The notes: a model not told the origin generated them from the letters alone. A stretch of 38,396 nt of DNA from Planctomycetota bacterium (GCA_027623235.1 JAQBVJ010000069.1:1-38396); one strand, 5' to 3'. Counted from the stretch's first letter, positions 1 through 7,678 are shown. Numbers and translations are program-made.

Positions 1-321
1 GGTCGATTTGCGACGCGGCGCTTCGTCGTAGCCATCGTCACCGTAGTCGTCATCCTCGTAGTCGTCGTACCCGTCGTCGTACCCGTCGTCGTAGTCCGCC
101 GCCGCTCCGCCGCTGGATTCTTCATAACCGGCGTAGTCGAAGGTCTCGCCCTCGTCGTCGCCGTCGTCGATGAAGTCGTCGACCAGTTCGGGAGATTCGT
201 ACTCCTCAACGATGAACGGTTTGTTGCACTGCGGGCACGGAACGCGTTTGCCCAGCGCGGCTTTCGTCTTGAGCTTGAGGATCTTCCTGCACTCGGGACA
301 TTGCGATTTGAGGACGGCCAT
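1..321 (-). CDS. Zinc-ribbon protein with acidic Asp/Tyr/Gly-rich tail, C-terminus outside window
   Basis: Translation from the ATG at 319-321 on the minus strand runs open to the window edge (107 codons). Residues 8-37 hold two CxxC knuckles (CPEC and CPQC) spaced as in an MJ0042/zinc-ribbon motif. A long low-complexity segment follows, dominated by Asp, Glu, Gly and Tyr with DDGYDDGYDDY-type repeats. Proteins of this layout (N-terminal zinc ribbon, acidic linker, later membrane or other domain) are common in planctomycetes, but their function is not known. The ribbon suggests metal-stabilised binding of a protein or nucleic acid, which is inference. The Asp-rich linker lies on a GTCGTC-rich stretch of the plus strand, so slippage in the repeat is possible. 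The gene is on the same strand as the NAD(P)HX dehydratase gene, about 370 bp downstream of it. Confidence 0.75.
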   Translation of the reverse strand, partial: MAVLKSQCPECRKILKLKTKAALGKRVPCPQCNKPFIVEEYESPELVDDFIDDGDDEGETFDYAGYEESSGGAAADYDDGYDDGYDDYEDDDYGDDGYDEAPRRKST

Positions 322-689
322 GATTGAACTCCGATTTTCGCGACGAGTTTTCGCGATGTCAGTCTAAAAGCGGAAGCCGGGATTTTCTGTGAAACGACGC
401 TGCCGTCATTTCAACCCGCAGCGGATTACCAATTGAGGAAACGTCCTCAAGTCCCACGCCGAGCCACTCATCATGCCTCGTCCCAGGGAACTACGGCAAG
501 CCAGAACGCAGCAACCTGCCGGAATTCACGCGACTCTGCGTCGGACCGGCAAGCGTCAGGCCGGCTGCGACCCGCGAGCGGGACCCGGCAACGGTTTGTT
601 TCTGGAGCGGATTCCGGGCCACTGACTAGCCCCAGGCATCCACCACGCGATGCCTCAATCGTCGTTGTACCTGACGAGAATGTGAGGCG
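322..689. other. Intergenic region with hairpins; no convincing gene
   Basis: This gap separates two minus-strand genes. I see a perfect 7-bp hairpin at 433-450 (TTGAGGA, AACG loop, TCCTCAA) and a GC hairpin at 571-582. Open frames here have unlikely composition (Arg/Ser/Thr-rich) and overlap the end of the dehydratase gene. I compared it by eye with SRP RNA and RNase P RNA signatures and found no match. It probably holds the terminator of the upstream gene and the promoter of the zinc-ribbon gene. Confidence 0.4.
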
Positions 690-1601
690 TCATTTCCGGT
701 CGCCAGAGCCGCTTACATCGGCATGACGATTTGCCAGATCCTGCCACGCGGCGCCGAAAAATCGTGGCAGGTCCGACGCGATCAGAGCCGTCTCTGAAAG
801 TTCGTCTGCAGCGAAGTCTCCCGCTCGACCGTGCAGCCAGACCGCCAGGCGAGCTGACTCGAACCCGTCTCCACCTCGCGCGACGACCGCCGTCAGCAGC
901 CCGGTCAGAACATCGCCGCTGCCTCCGGTTCCCATGCCACTGTTGCCGGTCGAGTTGACCGCGATGCGATCCCCATCCGTCACGACGGTGCCCGGACCTT
1001 TCAGAACGACGACCACTCTATGCTGTTTCGCGAAGTCTCGCGCCGCGGTTTCCCGATCACGCTCGACGTCGGCGATCGAGCTGCCGCGCAGGCGAGCCAA
1101 CTCGCCCGGATGCGGGGTCAGGATCCTCACCCCCCCCTGGCTGGCCGCCAGTGTGCCCGATCGAAAATCCTCAGCGAGCACGTTGAGCCCGTCCGCGTCA
1201 ACAACAAGTGGCGAGGTCGCTTCCACAAAAAGTCGCCGCACGAGACCTCGCACCTGGCTGTTGTTCCCGAGTCCCGGCCCGACCGCGATCGCATCTTTGC
1301 CCGTCAGGTGAGGCAGGATCTCGCGAAACGCGGATTCGGTGACGCCACCTGCGGCGGTTTCACTCAGGCCGATCGTCATGTAGCCTGGCTCGATGCTGGC
1401 GACGGCCGTCTGCACGGATTCCGGCAGAGCGACCGAAACGAGCCCCGCGCCGCCGCGCAGCGCCGCGGTTCCGGCGAGAGCCGCTGCCCCGCTCATCCCC
1501 CGGCTGCCTGCCACGATGAGCACTCGCCCGAACGTCCCTTTATGGCCGTCGGCAGGGCGATGCTGCAAGACTGGCAGTCCCGCCTCCTCGTGATTTTTCA
1601 T
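690..1601 (-). CDS. nnrD: ADP-dependent NAD(P)H-hydrate dehydratase
   Basis: This is the YjeF C-terminal / ribokinase-like fold enzyme that dehydrates the S form of damaged NAD(P)H hydrate using ADP, a cytosolic metabolite-repair step. Visible family motifs are KGTFGRVLIVAGS near the N-terminus, GGAGLVSVA, LTPHPGELARL, VVLKGPGTVV and the C-terminal NSGMGTGGSGDVLTGLL with the catalytic Asp of the GSGD motif. I see no N-terminal YjeF epimerase domain, so this is the stand-alone form of about 300 residues. I chose the ATG at 1599-1601 (303 aa). A GTG at 1622 would add seven residues translated from an AT-rich 14-bp tandem repeat (1595-1630). No clear Shine-Dalgarno site is present because the repeat occupies the leader. 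Confidence 0.9.
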   Translation of the reverse strand: MKNHEEAGLPVLQHRPADGHKGTFGRVLIVAGSRGMSGAAALAGTAALRGGAGLVSVALPESVQTAVASIEPGYMTIGLSETAAGGVTESAFREILPHLTGKDAIAVGPGLGNNSQVRGLVRRLFVEATSPLVVDADGLNVLAEDFRSGTLAASQGGVRILTPHPGELARLRGSSIADVERDRETAARDFAKQHRVVVVLKGPGTVVTDGDRIAVNSTGNSGMGTGGSGDVLTGLLTAVVARGGDGFESARLAVWLHGRAGDFAADELSETALIASDLPRFFGAAWQDLANRHADVSGSGDRK

Positions 1602-1630
1602 TTTGCACTTTTCATTTTGCACTTTTCATT
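1595..1630. repeat. 14-bp tandem repeat, about 2.6 copies, at the nnrD start
   Basis: Unit TTTTCATTTTGCAC occurs at 1595-1608 and 1609-1622, with a partial third copy (TTTTCATT) at 1623-1630. On the minus strand each unit supplies an ATG, and because 14 is not a multiple of 3 these fall in different frames. Only the innermost ATG (1601) is in frame with nnrD. It is AT-rich in a GC-rich background. Confidence 0.85.
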
Positions 1631-1744
1631 CGCCAACACAGAATTCTGCCCGGATTGGCCAGTGGCGAACTCGTCTATGGGCAATTTCGCCGCGTTAATA
1701 TACTCCCCGCCCCTCAGACTCTTATACCCCGTCCCGGTCTCACC

Positions 1745-2074
1745 ATGCGGCTTGTCCTGCTCGCATTTCTGACAGTTCCTCTTTGCGCGACCGGCTGTAT
1801 TTTCAGTCCGCGTTTTGAGCAGCTGACGCGACTGCCGGAATTGATGCCACGGCACCCGGAAATCGAACGTCGAGCGGCCGAATACCACGACCCGTACCCG
1901 GATTCCGCTCTCGGGCCGGGCGCCGAGCGGCCGCTGGGCTACCACCGACAGCGATCAGAGACGCGACGCACGTCCGAACTCCGCGGAATTCACCTGCTCG
2001 AACCCAGTGACCGCCTGCCCTCAACGGGCGGGATGCCTGGCAGACGCTTCAGCCAGGCCGTTTCGATCGACTGA
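1745..2074 (+). CDS. Small predicted lipoprotein, function unknown
   Basis: The ATG at 1745 gives 109 residues. The N-terminus MRLVLLAFLTVPLCATGC is a lipoprotein signal peptide: one Arg, a hydrophobic core and a lipobox (CATGC) with the modified Cys at residue 18, so the mature protein is probably anchored in a membrane. The remainder is short, Arg/Pro/Glu-rich and has no domain I recognise. A longer in-frame start at 1655 would put 30 unlikely residues ahead of a clear signal sequence, so I rejected it. The gene diverges from nnrD, with the start codons about 140 bp apart. An AT-rich TTAATATAC stretch near 1695 could be a promoter element, but I see no matching -35. Confidence 0.6.
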   Translation: MRLVLLAFLTVPLCATGCIFSPRFEQLTRLPELMPRHPEIERRAAEYHDPYPDSALGPGAERPLGYHRQRSETRRTSELRGIHLLEPSDRLPSTGGMPGRRFSQAVSID

Positions 2075-2101
2075 GGATTGAGGATGATGCCTCGTTCTTC
2101 C

Positions 2102-2135
2102 GATTCAGGGCGAAGGCTGATTCAGGGCGAAGGCT
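2102..2135. repeat. 17-bp perfect tandem duplication
   Basis: GATTCAGGGCGAAGGCT at 2102-2118 is repeated exactly at 2119-2135, in the gap between the lipoprotein gene and the next plus-strand gene. It looks like a recent slippage duplication. Confidence 0.9.
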
Positions 2136-2306
2136 GACCGCTCGAAAACTGAAGCTCAAAAAACTGGAATTGAGCCAGTCTCGAAACCTCGCCTATCATC
2201 CCGCCTCGCCGGACAGGCAGGGAGGCCTGGTCCGCTGGCTCATCTGGTTGCTGCACCGCCGCGACCGAGCCACGCCGGCTTTCACACTGCCAGGGAGGGC
2301 AACTGC

Positions 2307-3083
2307 ATGACGACGCGCCGAGGTCCCGGAGCCTTTACAACCATCCTGATGCTGTTTCCGATGCTGGCCGTCCCAGTGATGGCCCTGTTCGGAGTTCCGC
2401 ATTTCATGCCCGTCGTCGCCTCGCCGACTCCCGACAGGCAGGCCGATCCGTTCGTCGGTTTTCTCGAACGTCGCGCCGGACAATCCGACGCCGGCCTGCA
2501 CTCGGTCAGCCTTCGAACTGAGTCGGATGACGTCGACCTCTTTCAGCCTTACGGCCCCGACGCGGCCAACTCGGAACAGCCAACCCCGCGTGCAGCCGGC
2601 TCACGTGTCAGCGAGATTCGAAACAACTGGTCGGATCCGTTGAGGTCTTCACCAGTCGCAGACTCCGGCCGAAATCGTTCCGGCCTGTCGACGACGGAAA
2701 CTTCGATTAAGAACGGACTGAAACCCGGCCTCGTGACGATCTTCGACAGCCGTCCGACGAGACGGGAGACACAGGTTGTTCCGACAGCTCGCTACGAGCG
2801 GCCGGGGAACGCAAGACCAGGACCAACCACGACAAGACTTCCGACGGAAACTCAGTCGATGACCTGGCAACAGGCGTCGCAGATTCTGAACAATCTCGGC
2901 GTGCAGTCTTACTCGCTGTCTCCCGGTTTGAATCCTGGTGAGTTCCGGTTCATGTGCCTCGTTTCGTCGACCGACGATCCGCGAATCTCGCGACGGTTCG
3001 AGTCCAACTCGACGGACCCTCTGGTCGCCGTTGAGCAGGTGATCACACAGGTCAAGAGCTGGACTCAGGCCAGGGTCCGTTAA
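2307..3083 (+). CDS. Membrane-anchored or secreted protein of unknown function
   Basis: 258 residues. An N-terminal hydrophobic segment (about residues 9-38, rich in Leu, Met, Val and Phe, after RRGPG) is a signal anchor or signal peptide. A long Ser/Arg/Thr/Pro-rich, probably disordered region follows to about residue 185. A compact C-terminal part (about 187-258) starts TWQQASQILNNLGVQ and ends VEQVITQVKSWTQ. This looks like a folded alpha/beta module, but I do not recognise the family. Its order with scpB (60 bp downstream, same strand) may mean cotranscription, although an inverted repeat lies between the two. Confidence 0.6.
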   Translation: MTTRRGPGAFTTILMLFPMLAVPVMALFGVPHFMPVVASPTPDRQADPFVGFLERRAGQSDAGLHSVSLRTESDDVDLFQPYGPDAANSEQPTPRAAGSRVSEIRNNWSDPLRSSPVADSGRNRSGLSTTETSIKNGLKPGLVTIFDSRPTRRETQVVPTARYERPGNARPGPTTTRLPTETQSMTWQQASQILNNLGVQSYSLSPGLNPGEFRFMCLVSSTDDPRISRRFESNSTDPLVAVEQVITQVKSWTQARVR

Positions 3084-3111
3084 GCAGTCGCAGACGAATT
3101 CCTGTTTTCGA

Positions 3112-3190
3112 CCAGCCCGAAGCGCGAGCGAAAGATCCGACAATGAGGAATTCCGAATCCGGTCGATCCCTCGCTCGCACTTCGGGCTGG
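3112..3190. repeat. Long inverted repeat (REP-like) spanning the scpB start
   Basis: The left arm 3112-3137 and right arm 3165-3190 are 26 nt each and complementary except at three positions. The core is CCAGCCCGAAG-C/T-GCGAGCGA. The loop (3138-3164) contains the ATG at 3143. This core resembles intergenic repeats I associate with planctomycete genomes. It could act as a terminator or RNA-stability element for the upstream gene. Confidence 0.85.
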
Positions 3191-4039
3191 ATTGAAGCCG
3201 GCTCACTGTCGCGCACTCTGGCAACGTCGAGTTCCGGTGAAGGCTGGCTCTGGTCGTTCCGTAACCGCAAGACGATCTCGACCCAGAGTCTTTTTGCCAG
3301 CGACGAAGAGGACGGCAACATCGTGCGGCGAACCCGCAAGATGGCGCGGCTCGAAGCGGTCCTGCTGGTCGCCGGTGGAGCTCTTTCGTTCCGGCGGCTT
3401 GCTCAACTGGCGACCCTTGCCGACGCGGCGGAAGTGCGAGACTTGATCGAGAAACTGAACGCGGCTTACGACGCCGTCTCGTGCGCGTTCCGAATCGAAC
3501 GCGTCGCGACCGGAGTCCGATTGATGACCCGGCCGCGTTTTGCAATGTGGCTCGACCGGCTCCACAACCGGCAGGCTCGATCGAAACTCTCGCCACCCAT
3601 GATGGAAACGCTCGCCATCGTCGCTTACCGCCAGCCGATCACACGGGCCGAGGTGGAAAAGATTCGCGGTGTCGCAACTGCCGAGATGCTGCGACAACTG
3701 TTGGAACGAGGACTGCTGCGAATTACCGGCGAGGACGATTCCCTGGGCCGTCCGTTTCTTTACGGGACGACGCGACAGTTCCTGGAGGAGTTTGGCCTGG
3801 GCAATCTCGATGGACTGCCGATGGCCGAGTCACTGCGTCGGCAGGAGGAAGAGGAATCAACTGCGGACATCGTCGCGGAGTTGGACGAGGATCTCACGGA
3901 GTCCGAACTCGACGCGGACGAAGAAGACCTCGATGACGACGATCTGAGCGACGAAGACGAAGACCTTGAGGATGACGACTCGGACGAGGACGACGAGGAT
4001 CTTTACGACGACGAGGAAGAATCCGACGAGGCTGCGTGA
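3143..4039 (+). CDS. scpB: Segregation and condensation protein B (ScpB)
   Basis: ScpB dimerises and binds ScpA, and with SMC forms the condensin that organises and segregates the chromosome. The core (about residues 67-235) has two winged-helix parts with the hallmark METLAIVAYRQPITRAEVEKIRGV and the LGRPFLYGTT segment. At 298 residues it is longer than the usual 180-220 because of an N-terminal extension and an acidic tail of about 65 residues (from about 234) that is almost all Asp/Glu. Such tails occur in other planctomycete proteins, but the role is unknown. The start is uncertain: 3143 is the only long in-frame ATG but lies in the loop of the inverted repeat, and residues 8-16 are translated from its right arm. 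The next in-frame ATG is 3341 (MARLEAVLL), which would trim the protein to the conserved domain. Confidence 0.88.
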   Translation: MRNSESGRSLARTSGWIEAGSLSRTLATSSSGEGWLWSFRNRKTISTQSLFASDEEDGNIVRRTRKMARLEAVLLVAGGALSFRRLAQLATLADAAEVRDLIEKLNAAYDAVSCAFRIERVATGVRLMTRPRFAMWLDRLHNRQARSKLSPPMMETLAIVAYRQPITRAEVEKIRGVATAEMLRQLLERGLLRITGEDDSLGRPFLYGTTRQFLEEFGLGNLDGLPMAESLRRQEEEESTADIVAELDEDLTESELDADEEDLDDDDLSDEDEDLEDDDSDEDDEDLYDDEEESDEAA

Positions 4040-4444
4040 CGGGACCGCATCTTCCGTCACCCCTCTTGCCTCTGACTGAAGCCTGGGATCGAGAGGAAAA
4101 CGAGAAGCTCGGTGTCTCATTCGGCTCGGTAAATGCGTACAGAATCGGTGCTTCCACCGACTTTTGCATTGCCTCGCGAGCCAGTATTATCTGCCGCTTA
4201 TCCGCGTCCCAACGACCCGGAACTTGACGCATTCCGTGCCGTAAGTCTCTGCCTGCCAGGCGGTTGTGATTCCCTGGCAGCTCGCGGACGCGTTGCCACC
4301 GGCCAGCAGGGCTGCTCCGCCGGCGACACCGAAACCAACCGCGTGCGGATTCCGTTCGCGACACGATCCTGTGCCCTCGCGCTCGGCAGGGCCGACTGAC
4401 TCATCGATCAGCTTCAGAAATTCAGAAAGCTCAAAGGAGAAGAC
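4040..4444 (+). other. Intergenic leader region before the sugar kinase
   Basis: No convincing gene. A hairpin at 4253-4280 (CTGCCAGG, 12-nt loop, CCTGGCAG) would lie in the 5' leader of the kinase transcript if the promoter candidate at 4163-4190 is real. Short open frames here have no family resemblance. Confidence 0.4.
4163..4190 (+). promoter_or_regulatory. Candidate sigma-70 promoter for the kinase-gnd pair
   Basis: TTTGCA (4163-4168) and TATTAT (4185-4190) are separated by 16 bp. The -10 matches 5 of 6 consensus bases and the -35 matches 4 of 6. This would give a leader of about 250 nt. It is a pattern match only. Confidence 0.3.
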
Positions 4445-5518
4445 ATGCTGAACATTCCCCCCGCCGGTGGCCTCGACTTTCTTGCCCTGGGTGCCATGGT
4501 CAACCGGATTGATCCAGGCCGTATCCCGTTCCGCAAAGCGACTCAGTGCGCGATCCATGTTTCGGGTGGCGAGTTCAACTGTGCGGCGAATCTCTCCGAC
4601 TGCTTCAAAATGAACACCGGCATCGCGACCGCGATGGTGGACTACCCGCTCGGCGAGCTGATTCAGGAACGCGTCCGGGCGATGGGTGTCACGCCGTTTT
4701 ACAAGATGTACAAGCACAACGGAGTCAACGGCCCGAACATGGCCACCGTTTACAGCGACCAGGGCTGCGGCGTGCGTGCTCCCGTTGTTTTTTACAACCG
4801 GGCGAACGAAGCCGCCGCTCAGCTTAAGAAGGGCGACATCAACTGGAAGTCGATCTTTGCCGGTGGCTGCCGCTGGTTTCACAGTGGCGGCATCTTCGCC
4901 GCTCTGTCCTCGACGACGCCCGATGTCATTATCGAGGGAATGAAGGCTGCGAAGAAAGCGGGAGCGATCGTCAGCTTTGACCTGAACTATCGAGCGAAGC
5001 TGTGGCAGATTTCCGGAGGACTGGATACGTGCCAGGCCACGTTGCGAAAGATCGTCAAGCTGTGCGACGTCCTGGTCGGCAACGAAGAGGACCTGCAGAT
5101 GGGGCTGGGCATCAAAGGCCAGAACGTTGAGAAAGTCGGCAAGCTCGATCCAAGTGCTTTCTTCGGGATGATGAAGGGAGTCGCGAAAGAGTTGCCCAAC
5201 GTCAAAGCGGTTGCCACAACTCTTCGAGAAGTCCACACGACCAACCGGCACTCCTGGAGTTCCGTGCTGTGGATGGGGGGAGAAACCTTCCAGGCTCCGC
5301 AGGCCGAACTGGATGTCCTCGACCGGGTCGGCGGCGGAGACGGATTCGCCTCGGGCCTGATCTACGGCCTGCTGAGCGGCAAGTCTCCCGAGGAAGCGCT
5401 GCGACTCGGCTGGGCTCACGGAGCTCTGCTCACCACATTCCCAGGCGACACCACGATGGCCTCGCTGTCTCAGGTCGAAGACTTCGCTGCTGGCGGCTCG
5501 GCCCGAATCCAGCGCTGA
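4445..5518 (+). CDS. PfkB-family sugar kinase, 2-keto-3-deoxygluconate kinase-like
   Basis: 357 residues; ATP-dependent ribokinase-like kinase. The C-terminal PfkB signature is DRVGGGDGFASGL, with the catalytic base Asp at about residue 299. The Gly-Gly-Gly-Asp form is typical of 2-keto-3-deoxygluconate kinases rather than ribokinases (GAGD). Other supports are FNCAANLSDC near residue 44, SFDLNYRAKLW near 177 and VGNEEDL at 211-217. The start is secure: AAAGGAG at 4433-4439 precedes the ATG by five bases. The next gene, 6-phosphogluconate dehydrogenase, is 127 bp downstream on the same strand, across an inverted repeat. The pairing points to gluconate/ketogluconate or pentose phosphate metabolism. 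Substrate is inferred from motif form only; fructokinase or another sugar-acid kinase is possible. Confidence 0.78.
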   Translation: MLNIPPAGGLDFLALGAMVNRIDPGRIPFRKATQCAIHVSGGEFNCAANLSDCFKMNTGIATAMVDYPLGELIQERVRAMGVTPFYKMYKHNGVNGPNMATVYSDQGCGVRAPVVFYNRANEAAAQLKKGDINWKSIFAGGCRWFHSGGIFAALSSTTPDVIIEGMKAAKKAGAIVSFDLNYRAKLWQISGGLDTCQATLRKIVKLCDVLVGNEEDLQMGLGIKGQNVEKVGKLDPSAFFGMMKGVAKELPNVKAVATTLREVHTTNRHSWSSVLWMGGETFQAPQAELDVLDRVGGGDGFASGLIYGLLSGKSPEEALRLGWAHGALLTTFPGDTTMASLSQVEDFAAGGSARIQR

Positions 5519-5523
5519 CGTCA

Positions 5524-5618
5524 GTAGGCCGGACCGAGGAGCGAAGCGACGAAGTTCCGGCATTGCCAGCGTGAGAACATGAAACTGCCGGAGCGGCGCT
5601 TCGCTTGATCCGGCCTAC
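5524..5618. repeat. Imperfect long inverted repeat between kinase and gnd
   Basis: The left part starts GTAGGCCGGA and contains AGCGAAGCG and TTCCGGCA. The right part mirrors it with TGCCGGAG, CGCTTCGCT and TCCGGCCTAC ending at 5618. The arms pair almost end to end around a loop of about 25 nt. It is a second intergenic repeat family, distinct from the one at 3112-3190, and could attenuate or protect the kinase-gnd transcript. Confidence 0.8.
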
Positions 5619-5645
5619 GATCACTCGCTTACAAAGAGCATCAAA

Positions 5646-7115
5646 ATGTCCAACAACGATATCGGCCTGATCGGCCTGGCCGTGATGGGTCAGAACCTGG
5701 TCATGAACATGGCCAACAAAGGGTTCAACGTTGCCGTTTACAACCGCACGACCGAGACGATGACTGACTTTGTCAACGGTCTGGGCGATCGGCCGGAAGG
5801 CGTTGTTGAGGAAGGCACTCCGGACCGGATTCACGGTTACGCGCAGCTCGAAGATTTCGTCAACAGTCTGGCCTCACCGCGGCGAGTCATGATCATGGTG
5901 AAAGCCGGCGGACCGGTTGATGCCGTGATCGAAGATCTCAAACCGCTGCTCGACAAGGGTGACATCATCATCGACGGCGGCAACGCCGATTACGTCGACA
6001 CGAACCGCCGGGATGCGGAGCTGGCCGAAGAAGGATTTCGATTCATCGGCACGGGAGTCTCGGGCGGTGAAGAGGGAGCTCTCAAAGGCCCCAGCATCAT
6101 GCCCGGCGGACATCCGGAAGCGTGGCCCTTCGTCAAGGACATCCTCCAGGCGATCAGCGCGAAAGTTGGCGAGAACAACGACATTTCCTGCTGCGACTGG
6201 GTCGGCGAAGCCGGAGCCGGGCACTACGTCAAGATGGTGCACAACGGCATCGAGTACGGCGACATGCAGCTCATTTGTGAGGCGTACGACATTCTGAAGC
6301 ACGCCCTCGGCCTGTCGAACCAGGAACTGTTTGAAGTTTTCAAAGACTGGAACAACGGCATCCTCGACAGTTACCTGATCGAGATCACCCGCGACATCTT
6401 CAGCGTCGCAGACAAAGACGGTAAAGGCGACCTGGTCGACAAGATCCTCGACACGGCCGGCCAGAAGGGCACTGGACGCTGGATGTGTCAGCACGCTCTG
6501 GAACTCGGCGTTCCGACGACACTCGTCACGGAAGCAGTTTACGCTCGGTGTCTGTCTTCGCAGAAAGACGCGCGTGTTCGAGCCAGCGAAGTCCTGTCCG
6601 GACCGGACGGCACGTTCGAAGGCGACCGGGCTCAGTTCATCGAGGACGTCAAGCAGGCTCTCTACGCGAGCAAGCTGGTCAGCTACGCCCAGGGCTACGT
6701 CCAGCTGAACGCGGCTGCCGAGGAGTTTGGCTGGAAGCTGAACAACGGCCCGATCGCTTTGCTGTGGCGAGGTGGCTGCATCATCCGCTCGGTCTTCCTG
6801 CAGGACATCAAAAATGCGTTCGACAAGAACCCGGACCTGGAAAACCTGCTGCTCGACGACTTCTTTAAGAAGGCCGTCGACAAAGCCCAGCCGTCCTGGC
6901 GGCGAGTTGTTTCAACTGCGGTACAACTCGGCATTCCGGTGCCGGCCTTCAGTTCGGCTCTGACCTACTTCGACGGCTACCGTCGAGCGAGCCTCCCGGC
7001 CAACCTGCTGCAGGCTCAGCGGGATTACTTCGGGGCTCACACTTACGAACGAACCGACAAGCCTCGTGGTGAGAAGTTCCACACCGACTGGATCCGCGAA
7101 CGAAAGATCGACTGA
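5646..7115 (+). CDS. gnd: 6-phosphogluconate dehydrogenase, decarboxylating
   Basis: 489 residues, full length for the family. It oxidises and decarboxylates 6-phosphogluconate to ribulose 5-phosphate in the cytosol, producing NAD(P)H for the pentose phosphate pathway. Seen: Rossmann start IGLIGLAVMGQNLVMNMA, the cofactor loop YNRTTETMTDF, GVSGGEEGALKGPSIMPGG, the catalytic helix HYVKMVHNGIEYGDMQLICE, and the C-terminal substrate tail with FGAHTYERTD. In the cofactor loop the Lys that usually follows NRT by three residues in NADP-specific enzymes is Thr, so NAD use or mixed specificity is possible (inference). The start ATG is at 5646, with no strong ribosome-binding site. Transcription probably ends at the terminator at 7174-7200. 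Confidence 0.95.
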   Translation: MSNNDIGLIGLAVMGQNLVMNMANKGFNVAVYNRTTETMTDFVNGLGDRPEGVVEEGTPDRIHGYAQLEDFVNSLASPRRVMIMVKAGGPVDAVIEDLKPLLDKGDIIIDGGNADYVDTNRRDAELAEEGFRFIGTGVSGGEEGALKGPSIMPGGHPEAWPFVKDILQAISAKVGENNDISCCDWVGEAGAGHYVKMVHNGIEYGDMQLICEAYDILKHALGLSNQELFEVFKDWNNGILDSYLIEITRDIFSVADKDGKGDLVDKILDTAGQKGTGRWMCQHALELGVPTTLVTEAVYARCLSSQKDARVRASEVLSGPDGTFEGDRAQFIEDVKQALYASKLVSYAQGYVQLNAAAEEFGWKLNNGPIALLWRGGCIIRSVFLQDIKNAFDKNPDLENLLLDDFFKKAVDKAQPSWRRVVSTAVQLGIPVPAFSSALTYFDGYRRASLPANLLQAQRDYFGAHTYERTDKPRGEKFHTDWIRERKID

Positions 7116-7120
7116 ATCCA

Positions 7121-7143
7121 GTAGGTCAGGCTCCGCCTGCCGA
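7121..7143. repeat. Short hairpin repeat unit after gnd
   Basis: GTAGGTCAGGCTCCGCCTGCC follows the gnd stop, with a CAGGC/GCCTG stem (7127-7131, 7135-7139). The GTAGG start resembles the arm of the repeat at 5524-5618 and looks like a half-element of a dispersed family. Confidence 0.5.
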
Positions 7144-7173
7144 AGTCAAATCCACGGACACGCTCAACTGAAA

Positions 7174-7200
7174 CCGGTCGTCGCTGGCGACCGGTTTTTT
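7174..7200 (+). terminator. Rho-independent terminator after gnd
   Basis: CCGGTCG (7174-7180), a 7-nt loop, CGACCGG (7188-7194), then TTTTTT (7195-7200), with three As before the stem that extend pairing. An outer TCCACG/CGTGGA pair flanks it. It is a textbook terminator for the kinase-gnd unit. The T-run is on the plus strand. Confidence 0.92.
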
Positions 7201-7210
7201 CGTGGATCAA

Positions 7211-7678
7211 TTACTCGGCGAGTTTCCGATAAACCGCCCGTGCGGAATCCAGTTGCGACTCGACATGGGCTCGAAGTTCGGCGGACGGAATGCGATCGCG
7301 AATTCGCACGGCGAGGGCCAGACGGTCGATCCATTCCAGGAAGTACAACGCGTCCTGGCGCGTGGCCACAGGCTTGCCGGCAACCTCGACGTAGATCGGG
7401 CTTGAGTGAGCGTATTGACCTCCCGTTGGCAGGTCCGGGTGTGACGGGCCAGAGGCGCGGACGGCGAGCCAGCCGCTTTGCTCGCAGCGGATCGGTATCG
7501 AGAGACTTCCGGAAAGCTTGTCGTCGCTCAGTTTTGCGGAGGCAATGACATCTCCGTTTTGAATCAGCTCGAACCTGGCGACCGGAAACTACTCCGCGTC
7601 AGGTTGAGAGCTTTGTTGAAGACACAGGACTGCGACAAGAGTCAAAAGCGTGACCGCAACGGCGCTGAACGATCGCAT
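7211..7678 (-). pseudogene. Remnant of a secreted CehA/McbA-type metallohydrolase
   Basis: Read on the minus strand from the ATG at 7678, the frame gives a signal peptide (MRSFSAVAVTLLTLVAVLCL) and then hits TAG at 7589-7591 (codon 30). The same frame continues for about 125 codons with a protein-like sequence: GDVIASAKLSDDKLSG, GWLAVRASGPSHPDLPTGG, YAHSSPIYVEVAGKPV, DALYFLEWIDRL, RDRIPSAELRAHVESQL, ending at TAA 7211-7213. This closely resembles the C-terminal part of planctomycete CehA/McbA PHP-type metallohydrolases. The several-hundred-residue catalytic PHP domain is absent, so signal peptide and C-terminus appear joined by an internal deletion, plus a nonsense codon. The family call is from memory of the tail motif. 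The alternative is a small unrelated gene with a nonsense mutation. Confidence 0.68.

Noticed and set aside
470..620. Possible SRP RNA or RNase P RNA in the first intergenic gap
   Set aside because: Diagnostic motifs (GGUCCGGAAGGAAGCAGC-type loop; GAGGAAAGUCC with pairing partner) were not found on either strand.
433..726. 97-aa plus-strand open frame
   Set aside because: Arg/Ser/Thr-rich, overlaps the nnrD end, no domain; more likely non-coding.
4187..5563. 458-aa open frame on the minus strand, antisense to the kinase
   Set aside because: Composition is that of a high-GC shadow of a well-supported kinase with a ribosome-binding site; no domain seen.
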